Positions 56,751 through 64,000 of a DNA stretch of 64,000 nucleotides are shown here, piece by piece. This DNA is from Lysobacteraceae bacterium (GTDB lineage Bacteria > Pseudomonadota > Gammaproteobacteria > Xanthomonadales > Rhodanobacteraceae): contig SEHB01000006.1 of NCBI GenBank assembly GCA_004143945.1, positions 142,496 to 206,495 of the forward strand, in the 5' to 3' direction. Position numbers and translations under genes: made by a program. Below the pieces are notes generated by a model. It did not search any database and had not been told where the DNA came from. It saw nothing but the letters and a program-made list of their open reading frames with translations. The number at the start of each line of letters is the position of its first letter. Positions within the stretch are counted from its first letter, which is position 1.

Positions 56751-58712
56751 ATGAGAAAGCTATTGCTTGGGTTGGGAATCGCCGCGGCCTGCCTGCCGAC
56801 GGCGGCATTGGCCGGCGTGATCGATCGCGCGGGGAATGGGTCGAGCCAGGGCACGCAGACCTGGTCCGCCTGGGGCGGCGAAGTCGGCGTGCGCTGGAAC
56901 CACGACCTGCTCGGCAACCTCGGCATCGCGGTCGACGCCGAGCGTGACCAGATGCTCCCGACGACCGACCGCCGGCAGCACGAGTGGTTCGGCCTGCGCG
57001 AGAGCGGCGGCCTCGATTTCCTCGTGCGCTACGGCGCACTCGAGCGCTTCAGCGGCGGTTCGCTGCAGATGCGCGGCGGCTACATGTTGCGCCTGCCCGA
57101 CGGCAGCCGACTCGATCTGCGCAACCTCACGATGCGCGTGCGCGCGAACGAGCCCGGCATCCTCGACGTCGTCGGCGCCGACGGGCGCGCGTGGTTCTAC
57201 ATCGATCGCGTGATGTTCGAACTCGTCGACAACCGCCAGACCCTCGCGGTGAAGGCATCGGACCTTCGCATGTCGGCCGCGTTCGCGCGCCGCATCGGCC
57301 AGCCCCAGGCTGCCGGCTGGATCGTCGCGGACTTCGCGGTCGACGCGGGCGTGTTCGTGCAGGGCGGCGATGCGGTCGCGGGCACGTGCAGCCCGTATCC
57401 ATGGCCCGGCGTCGCGGTGCCCGAGGCGCCTGGCCAGACCTACCAGGCCGACCTGTTCATGCAGGGCTTCTCGGTTTCGCCCGTGGGCTGCCAGAACTGC
57501 GACGGACCGTCGGGTGGCGACGGCACGATCGCGTGGGCGCCGTCGTCGACGCTCAAGAACAACGTCAACAGCGGCAGCCAGCAGCAGACGATCGGCGGCG
57601 ATCCGCTCGGCACGAGTTCGGCGCTCTACACGGCGAACATCCGCTGGCAGCAGATGTTCACCGGCAACGTCCCGCCGTACAACAATGACCAGCATCCGTA
57701 CCTGATCTGGAACCTGTACCGCTTCAATGCCGACGGCAGCTTCGAGCAGATCGGTCGCTCCAGCGTGAAGCACGCGTGGCTGACGACGAATGGCAACTGC
57801 GCGGACAGCTGCCGCGATTCGCACTCGCTCGGTCGCAGCTGTACCGACACCTACGGCACCGGCAACAACGATGCGCCCGGCGACCTCGGCCCGCGTTCGG
57901 AGATCATTCCCGCGACCGGGCAGTGGGGACGCTGCGGATCGATCTGGGATCCGGACTGCAACGGCGTCGAGAACGGCAACGGCAACGACTCGTGGACGCG
58001 CCGCATGAAGGTCCCGGAATCGCAGGTCTCGGCGACCGCCAATCCCGGCGCGACCTACCTGATGGATTCCTGGTACGTCGCGCGCGACGACATCAACATC
58101 TACAACTCGATGGCGACCGTCACCGGCACGCCGGTCTACAGCAGCGGCAACTGGACCTTCAGCGGCCAGGCCAACTACAAGCTCGGCGCGGCGATCGATC
58201 GTTGGGTGAATCCGGCAAGCCCGGGCCCGAACGCGATGAACACGGAAATCGTCGCGCCGGAAGGCCATGCGAAGGTCGCGGTCAAGGTCACCGACCTCGG
58301 TGGCGGCAGCTGGCGCTACGAGTACGCAGTGATGAACTTCGACTTCGCGCGCGCGGTGACCACCGGCAGCGAACCGAACCTGCGCGTGCTCTCGAACAAG
58401 GGCTTCGACACGTTCAGCGTGCCGCTGCCCGCGGGCGCGACGGCCTCGGCCACCGCCTTCCGTGACGGCGATGCGAACGCCACGACCGACTGGCGCACGA
58501 GCACCACCGGCGGCCGCGTGCAGTGGACTGCAAACGGTCGTTCGGCGAGCTGGAACGCGCGCGAGCAGCGCCCGACGCTGGACTGGGGCTCGCTGTATTC
58601 GTTCGGATTCGTGTCCAATCGCGCACCGGTCGCGGGCCAGGCAAGACTGAATGTCGCCCAGGCGGGAACGCCGGCCGCCTTCGAGGTCGCGACGCTGGTT
58701 CCCGGAAACTGA
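56751..58712 (+). CDS. Exported protein, paralogue 4 (no C-terminal tail)
   Basis: The 653-residue protein has a signal peptide (MRKLLLGLGIAAACLPTAALA). It matches paralogues 2 and 3 over the whole length: CSPYPWPG, CQNC, DQHPYLIWNLYR, GNCADSC, GRCGSIWDPDC and WRYEYAVMNFDFAR. It stops at AFEVATLVPGN, exactly where the other two continue into the acidic linker and IFEDGFE tail. GAGAGGGTG precedes the ATG. It is the last gene of the cluster; a strong terminator lies 31 bp after the stop. Confidence 0.75.
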   Translation: MRKLLLGLGIAAACLPTAALAGVIDRAGNGSSQGTQTWSAWGGEVGVRWNHDLLGNLGIAVDAERDQMLPTTDRRQHEWFGLRESGGLDFLVRYGALERFSGGSLQMRGGYMLRLPDGSRLDLRNLTMRVRANEPGILDVVGADGRAWFYIDRVMFELVDNRQTLAVKASDLRMSAAFARRIGQPQAAGWIVADFAVDAGVFVQGGDAVAGTCSPYPWPGVAVPEAPGQTYQADLFMQGFSVSPVGCQNCDGPSGGDGTIAWAPSSTLKNNVNSGSQQQTIGGDPLGTSSALYTANIRWQQMFTGNVPPYNNDQHPYLIWNLYRFNADGSFEQIGRSSVKHAWLTTNGNCADSCRDSHSLGRSCTDTYGTGNNDAPGDLGPRSEIIPATGQWGRCGSIWDPDCNGVENGNGNDSWTRRMKVPESQVSATANPGATYLMDSWYVARDDINIYNSMATVTGTPVYSSGNWTFSGQANYKLGAAIDRWVNPASPGPNAMNTEIVAPEGHAKVAVKVTDLGGGSWRYEYAVMNFDFARAVTTGSEPNLRVLSNKGFDTFSVPLPAGATASATAFRDGDANATTDWRTSTTGGRVQWTANGRSASWNAREQRPTLDWGSLYSFGFVSNRAPVAGQARLNVAQAGTPAAFEVATLVPGN

Positions 58713-58743
58713 TCCGGAGCGGCGCGCAAGCGCCGGCATCCGA

Positions 58744-58779
58744 ACCGCTGCGATCGCGAGGTCGCAGCGGTTTTTTTTT
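58744..58779 (+). terminator. Strong Rho-independent terminator ending the redox cluster
   Basis: A perfect 10-bp stem, ACCGCTGCGA (58744-58753) with TCGCAGCGGT (58762-58771), has an 8-nt loop and nine T residues. It lies between the convergent paralogue 4 and the acylase gene. Confidence 0.92.
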
Positions 58780-58816
58780 GCGGCGGTCCGCAGCGTCCGC
58801 GGGAGCGCTTCGCGCG

Positions 58817-61210
58817 TCAGTCCTGGCGCACGGGTTCGAAGCGAAGGATCTGTTCGACGGGTCCCGGCAGGAACGGCGTCGGCCGTCCCGCAACCCAATC
58901 GGCATGGCCTGCGCCGTAATAGGGCGAGAGCGGATGACCACTCTGTCCGCCGGGCATCATGAAGTAGCCTTCCGCCTCGCGTCCGGGTGCGACGGCAAAA
59001 CGCTGCGATGCGCCGAACGCGGGGCCCTGCACGCGCGGCATGTGGCTGTCACCGGGCAGTTCATCCGCGGGCATGTCGAGCCAGCGCGCGACGAAAGCGG
59101 GCAGCGCGCGCGACACCGGATGCACGATGCGTGCGGTATTGCGCTCGCCCCAGGTCGGAGGCGTGGCTCCGCTGTCATCGATGCCGAGCCGCTCGCCGAC
59201 CCGCCTCGTGCAATCGGCGAGGAACGCGTTCCAGTCGGCGTGGCCGGGCGGCAGCAGGTGCGCAGGTCGATGCTGCAGCAGGCTCCACACCGCGTGCTCG
59301 GCCTGCGACAGCTTCGGCATCGAAAAATCCGGATACGTCGCGCGCACCTTTGCAGCGAAGCCGTCCAGCACGCGGTCGACGACTTCGTTGCGCCAGCTGC
59401 GCACGAGTCGATATGAAGCCGACCCCGTCGACGCGCGCGCCTCCCATTGCGCGAGTACGGTCCTGATCGCGGTGGTCTCGGCCGACACCGGCATGCGTGC
59501 GAGCTCGGCTTCGAGCAGATCCTTCCAATGCTGCAGGAACAGCGCGCGGTCATCGAGCTGGACCGCGAGCAGGTCGGCCGGCGTGAAGGCATCGCGGGCG
59601 CGCAATCCGTCACGGATCTGCATCGCGCGCGCACCGAGGTCGTAGCCGCCATCTCCGATGCGCGCGAGCCCCGCGCCTTCGACCGCGCGCTGGTTGCCGC
59701 TCCAGAGCCGTTGCCAGGGCGGGTTCGTGATCAGCGGGATCTCGACCGGATCGAGCCATCCGTTCCAACCGCTGCCCGCCTGCGACCAGTCGCCCGGCAG
59801 TCGCGGATCCGCATCACCGACGCGGCGCGGCAGCCGTCCCGCGATCGTCCACGCGATCGAACCGGCGCGATCGCCGACGATGAAGTTCTGCGGCGGAATG
59901 CCGCTCGCGTGCGCGACCGTGACAGCCTCGTCGACGCTGCGTGCAAGCTCCAGCCGCGTCAGCTCGATGTTGATCGCGCCGGGCTCGCGCGCGCTCCATG
60001 CCAGCGCAAGCGGCGTGCCGTCGGCATCGGTCGCGAGCAGCGGACCCCAGCGCGTGTCCTCGATTTCGAGCTCGACGTCATCGCCGCCCTTCACGCGGAT
60101 CAGTTCGTCGTGCCGTTCGAATGCCTGCCAGCCATCGGGCGTGCGATAGCGCGATGCATCTGCCGGGTCGCGCGTCACGCGCACCCAGTCGGTCACGTCG
60201 GCATACGCGTTGGTGAATCCCCATGCGACTTCGCCGTTGCTGCCGACCACGATCGCCGGCGCGCCCGGCAGCGATGCGCCGGTGACGTCGATCGTGCGCC
60301 GCGGATCGCGCGGATCGGGGTAGACCAGTCGTGCGCGGAACCAGAGGTTCGGCACGCGCAGGTCGAGGTGCATGTCGTCGGCGACCAGCGCCGGACCGCC
60401 GGCGAGCGCGCCCGCGACTGCGAACGCATTGCTGCCACGCACGCCGTCGTCGGGTTGCGTCGAGCCGAGCAGGGAAGGATCGAGCGTGCGAAGGTCGATC
60501 TCGTCGGCACGCGGTGGCTCCGGCCATTTCAGTGCCGCGCCCGCGATCGGCGCATCCCAGCGGCCGCCTTGCGCGGAAAGAAAGGCCCACGCGCTTTCGG
60601 GCAGGGCCGCATGCATGCGGCCGAATGCGAGTTCGCGCGCGTTCGTCGCATCGTTGAGCGTGAACGCCATCGCGGCGACCACGAGCAGGCTGTCAACTTC
60701 GTTCCACGGCGTCGGCGTGGTGCCGGTCAGCAGGTACGGGAATGGCCGCACGGAGAGCGCGGCGAGCCCCGCGTTGACGCCGCCTGCGTACGCGATGATC
60801 GGTTCGCGCGCGGCGTCGTCGAATCCTTCGTAGGCCTGCCGCATGCGCGCGCGCATGCGGTGCACGCGCGCGTCGCGGTCGGCGCTCAGGGCGCCTTCGC
60901 CGAACAGCTCCGCGAGTTCACCCGCCGCGCGACGACGCAGCAGGTCCATTTCGAAGTAGCGCTCCTGCGCGTGCGCATAACCGAGCGCCCATGCGATGTC
61001 CGTTCGGTCGTTCGCGCGGATTGTCGGCGTGCCGAGCGCGTCGCGCTCCGCGACGACCGGGGCTCGCAGCGCGGTGCTGGCCACTCGACCTTCGTACTGC
61101 GGCATGCTGCCCCGCAGCAACCACGTGCCCGCGGCGAGCAGGCTGCTTGCGATCAGGAAAGTGGCGAGCAGCAGTCGCGCCAGCAGGCGCACGGCAGGAC
61201 GTCGGGGCAT
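58817..61210 (-). CDS. Penicillin-acylase family (S45) Ntn-hydrolase, exported
   Basis: The 797-residue precursor has an N-terminal signal or anchor helix (about 8-32). The alpha part contains DALGTPTIRANDRTDIAWALGYAHAQERYFEMDL. Autocatalytic cleavage is expected at Gly259-Ser260 (DDGVRGSNAFAVAG), freeing the nucleophile Ser. The beta part has the usual WSGNQRAVEG and GGYDLGARA. Such enzymes hydrolyse amides, including beta-lactam side chains and acyl-homoserine lactones; the substrate is unknown. It is divergent from the subtilase, with a 220-bp shared promoter region showing no gene. Confidence 0.9.
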   Translation of the reverse strand: MPRRPAVRLLARLLLATFLIASSLLAAGTWLLRGSMPQYEGRVASTALRAPVVAERDALGTPTIRANDRTDIAWALGYAHAQERYFEMDLLRRRAAGELAELFGEGALSADRDARVHRMRARMRQAYEGFDDAAREPIIAYAGGVNAGLAALSVRPFPYLLTGTTPTPWNEVDSLLVVAAMAFTLNDATNARELAFGRMHAALPESAWAFLSAQGGRWDAPIAGAALKWPEPPRADEIDLRTLDPSLLGSTQPDDGVRGSNAFAVAGALAGGPALVADDMHLDLRVPNLWFRARLVYPDPRDPRRTIDVTGASLPGAPAIVVGSNGEVAWGFTNAYADVTDWVRVTRDPADASRYRTPDGWQAFERHDELIRVKGGDDVELEIEDTRWGPLLATDADGTPLALAWSAREPGAINIELTRLELARSVDEAVTVAHASGIPPQNFIVGDRAGSIAWTIAGRLPRRVGDADPRLPGDWSQAGSGWNGWLDPVEIPLITNPPWQRLWSGNQRAVEGAGLARIGDGGYDLGARAMQIRDGLRARDAFTPADLLAVQLDDRALFLQHWKDLLEAELARMPVSAETTAIRTVLAQWEARASTGSASYRLVRSWRNEVVDRVLDGFAAKVRATYPDFSMPKLSQAEHAVWSLLQHRPAHLLPPGHADWNAFLADCTRRVGERLGIDDSGATPPTWGERNTARIVHPVSRALPAFVARWLDMPADELPGDSHMPRVQGPAFGASQRFAVAPGREAEGYFMMPGGQSGHPLSPYYGAGHADWVAGRPTPFLPGPVEQILRFEPVRQD

Positions 61211-61430
61211 GGCGTTCGCGGATGTCGGCGGCAGTCGCGCATCGTATTCGATTCGCGCATCGCGTACGGCGGCGTCTGTTGACCCGACTCGAAGCTTGCG
61301 CTACACAGGTGGATGGACGGCGCGACTTTTCGCGTCGTGCATTCCCGCATTCCTGACCACCGGTGTGTGTCATGCGGTACGCCGGTGACTCGATGCGCCC
61401 CTAGTCGAACAACCCCCGGGGATTCACTCC

Positions 61431-64000
61431 ATGTCGAAAGCATTGAAGGGCGGCGTGCGCTCGCAATGGCCGCGGACGCTGGCGCTGGCGATGTCGATCG
61501 CCACCGCCACCGTACTGGCCGGAGCGGGCAACATCGCGCAAGCGGCCGCCGTCGACGAAACATCGTTCACCACCGTCAAGATCGATCCCGCGCTGCTCAC
61601 CGCGGTCAGTCGCGGCGAAGCACCCGCAGTCCTGGTCAAGTTCCGCGGCGAGGCGGATCTTTCCTCCGCCTTCGGCATGAGTGGCGACGCGCGCGCGACC
61701 TGGGTCTACGAGACCCTGAAGTCATTCGCCGACACGCAGCAGGCGCAGGCGCGCCAGACGCTCGCGGGCCAGTTCCGGCTGAGCGAATCCGCGCACGACT
61801 ACACCGTGCTGTGGATCGACAACAGCATCGCGATCGCGGGCATGAGCGCGCCGATGCTCGATGCGCTGCGTTCTGCGCCGAACGTCAAGGAGATCCGCCT
61901 GCAGCGCGAGATCCCGCTTCCGGTCGAGCCGGACGCGCAGCCGGCGCCGTGGCAGACCTTCGCGATCGAAACCAACCTCACGCACATCAACGTGCCGAGC
62001 GTGTGGGCGCTGGGCTTCAAGGGCGCCGGCATCGTCGTCGCGAACATCGACACGGGCGTTCGCTACACGCACCAGTCGCTGGTCGGCAAGTACCGCGGCA
62101 ACAACGGCGGCGGCAGCTACACCCACAACTACAACTGGTACGACCCGTACAACCATTCCGCCACGCCGCGCACCTCGCATCCACATGGTTCGCACACCAT
62201 GGGCACGATGCTCGGTGACGACGGTGCGGCCAACCAGACCGGCGTCGCGCCGGACGCGAAGTGGATGGCCTGCATCGGCTTCGGCTTCAATGGTTCGGGC
62301 GCCACCGACGCGGGCCTGCTCGAATGCGGCCAGTTCGCACTCGCGCCGACCAACACGGCGGGTGCGTCGCCTGATCCGACCAAGCACGCCGATGTCGTCA
62401 ACAATTCGTGGGGCGACTGCGGCCAGACCTACGACAACTGGTACGAAGGCGTCATCAATGGCTGGATCGCGGCCGGCATGGTGCCGATCTTCTCGAACGG
62501 CAACGCGTCCAACTGCGGCTATCCGAACAACCCGCCGCTGAACACCGTCGGCAACCCGGCGCGTTCGGGCAAGGTGCTCGGCATCGGTTCGACCGGCAAG
62601 GACAACGGCCTGTACGCGCCGCATTCGAACAAGGGTCCGACCGACAACGTCAATACGGGCCTGCCGAATTATCCGGATCCGGCTGGCTTCGCGAACCTCA
62701 AGCCGAACGTGTCGGCACCGGGCGTGAACATCCGCGCCGCGGACCACACCTCGGACACCGCGTACTACCTCAGCAACGGCACCTCGATGTCCGCGCCGCA
62801 CGCGGCGGGCGTCGTCGCGCTGATGTGGAGTGCGGCGCCGTGCCTGAAGGGCAACTACGGCGTCACCGGCACGCTGATGATGAACACGGCCACGGCGATT
62901 CCGGTGAACACCGGCAGCCCGTCGGATGGTCCGGGCAACATCCCGAACCAGGCGACCGGTTGGGGCGAGATCAACGCGCTCGCCGCAGTCGAGGCGGCGA
63001 TCGAGTTCTGCGCCACCGGGGCTCCGCCGGCCGTGTCGAAGGCGTTCGCGCCGACGACGATTGCGACCGGCGGCACCAGCACGCTGACGATCACGCTGAC
63101 CAATGCGAACGCGAGCGTCGCCACGCTCGACGCCGTGCTGACCGACAACCTGCCGGCTGGCGTGGTCGTCGCTCCGACGCCGAATGCTTCGACCACGTGT
63201 GGTGGCAGCGTGAGCGCGACCGCGGGCGGCAGCACGGTCAGCCTCGCGAGCGGCGGCACGATCCCGGCCAGCGGCTCGTGCACGGTCACGGCTACCGTCA
63301 CGGCACCGGCGAATGGCAGCTTCGTCAACACGATCCCGGCCGGCGCGCTCAGCACCGACTTCGGTGACAGCGCAGCCCCGGCCAGCGCGACGTTGACCGT
63401 GAACTCGGGCGGCACCTTCGTCTGCTCGGCTCCGATCAACCATGCGCTGCCTGCGACGATCGACGGCTTCTCGATCAACTGGGCCACCGGCGCGCTGATC
63501 GATGACGACCCGGCGACGGGCTACGACATCAACCTCTACAGCTCGGGCGGCTTGACGATGTGGTGGACCAATGCACCGCCAGTCAACGCCGGCGTGGCGC
63601 CCACGACGACGAGTGCGGACTACAGCGTGCTGCAGGCGGGCGCAGTGGTGGGTCCGGCGTCGACCTGGTCGCGCACGAACGGTGCGATGACGTCGTTCCG
63701 TGCGGGCGTCGACGGCTACCTCGGCTTCCGTTACCAGTGCGCGGCAGGCACCTGCTACGGCTACGCGCACCTGACCACGACCGCGGGCGGCGCGAATCCG
63801 GGCTTCCCGGCTACGCTCGTCGACTACTGCCACGACACCAGTGGTGCGCCGGTCACGATCGGCGGCGGCGGTGGCGGCAACCACACGGTCACCCCGAGCG
63901 TCGGCACCCCGTCGGGCACGATCAGCCCGTCGACGCCGCAGTCGGTGGCCGATGGTGCGACGACGCAGTTCACGCTGACGCCGGCTTCGGGCTTCCAGAT
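61431..64000 (+). CDS. Subtilisin-like serine protease (S8), 3' partial
   Basis: The frame is open to the window end (856 codons seen). A signal peptide (about 1-40, ending AQAA-AV) is followed by an inhibitor-I9-like propeptide. The catalytic triad is Asp207 (ANIDTGVRYTH), His252 (PHGSHTMGTM) and Ser452 (NGTSMSAPHAAGV). After the protease domain come DUF11-like beta domains (TLTITLTNANASVATLDAVL), then a glycine-rich linker GGGGGGN and a further domain that is cut off. ATG 61431 has GGGGA 9 nt upstream. It is probably secreted and may carry a sorting tail beyond the window. Confidence 0.92.
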   Translation, partial: MSKALKGGVRSQWPRTLALAMSIATATVLAGAGNIAQAAAVDETSFTTVKIDPALLTAVSRGEAPAVLVKFRGEADLSSAFGMSGDARATWVYETLKSFADTQQAQARQTLAGQFRLSESAHDYTVLWIDNSIAIAGMSAPMLDALRSAPNVKEIRLQREIPLPVEPDAQPAPWQTFAIETNLTHINVPSVWALGFKGAGIVVANIDTGVRYTHQSLVGKYRGNNGGGSYTHNYNWYDPYNHSATPRTSHPHGSHTMGTMLGDDGAANQTGVAPDAKWMACIGFGFNGSGATDAGLLECGQFALAPTNTAGASPDPTKHADVVNNSWGDCGQTYDNWYEGVINGWIAAGMVPIFSNGNASNCGYPNNPPLNTVGNPARSGKVLGIGSTGKDNGLYAPHSNKGPTDNVNTGLPNYPDPAGFANLKPNVSAPGVNIRAADHTSDTAYYLSNGTSMSAPHAAGVVALMWSAAPCLKGNYGVTGTLMMNTATAIPVNTGSPSDGPGNIPNQATGWGEINALAAVEAAIEFCATGAPPAVSKAFAPTTIATGGTSTLTITLTNANASVATLDAVLTDNLPAGVVVAPTPNASTTCGGSVSATAGGSTVSLASGGTIPASGSCTVTATVTAPANGSFVNTIPAGALSTDFGDSAAPASATLTVNSGGTFVCSAPINHALPATIDGFSINWATGALIDDDPATGYDINLYSSGGLTMWWTNAPPVNAGVAPTTTSADYSVLQAGAVVGPASTWSRTNGAMTSFRAGVDGYLGFRYQCAAGTCYGYAHLTTTAGGANPGFPATLVDYCHDTSGAPVTIGGGGGGNHTVTPSVGTPSGTISPSTPQSVADGATTQFTLTPASGFQ

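Overview
The window is high-GC DNA from a gammaproteobacterium, most likely of the order Xanthomonadales (Rhodanobacteraceae/Lysobacteraceae-like). The assignment is an inference. It rests on the thrS-infC-rpmI-rplT-pheST-ihfA and queA-tgt-yajC-secDF orders, an Oar-type TonB receptor, a Xanthomonas-type proline iminopeptidase, abundant palindromic intergenic repeats, and secreted proteins ending in an IFEDGFE-like tail. No plasmid, phage, insertion sequence or CRISPR signal was seen.

Layout. 0-11 kb: a partial PlsC/GNAT acyltransferase, a TonB-dependent receptor, ppnN, and a reverse-strand RND efflux pair. 11-15 kb: an array of palindromic repeats, a LytS/LytTR-type two-component pair, tRNA-Asn and a FimT/GspH pseudopilin. 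15-26.5 kb: uvrB, tRNA-Val, the translation cluster thrS-infC-rpmI-rplT-pheS-pheT-ihfA-merR, tRNA-Pro and a proline iminopeptidase. infC starts with the non-canonical codon ATC. 26.5-34.6 kb: a PsiF protein, an orphan class III aminotransferase, and an ABC-2 exporter with a DesK-like kinase. The matching response regulator lies 2.2 kb further on, behind repeats and a reverse-strand YbjQ/YbjQ/M48-peptidase cassette. 34.7-42 kb: queA-tgt-yajC-secD-secF, then reverse-strand ppk2 and moaB. 42-44 kb: a TPR/SPINDLY-type glycosyltransferase.

44.3-58.7 kb is the most unusual region. It holds four paralogous exported proteins of about 650 residues, of a family I cannot name. Two pentaheme c-type cytochromes each directly follow one paralogue. 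A lipoprotein, a copper-amine-oxidase-like protein and the fourth paralogue complete the block, which ends at a strong terminator. All genes point the same way and nearly all carry export signals, so this looks like an undescribed extracytoplasmic redox system. Two of the paralogues and the oxidase-like protein share an IFEDGFE-type C-terminal tail. The window closes with a reverse-strand penicillin-acylase-family hydrolase and a forward subtilase cut by the window end.

Three copies of a GGGAAT/ATTCCC long inverted repeat fill the spaces pheS-pheT, response regulator-queA and queA-tgt. Each begins at or inside the end of the upstream gene and ends at the next start codon. The three downstream genes lack a visible Shine-Dalgarno sequence, and the repeat encodes the last residues of QueA.
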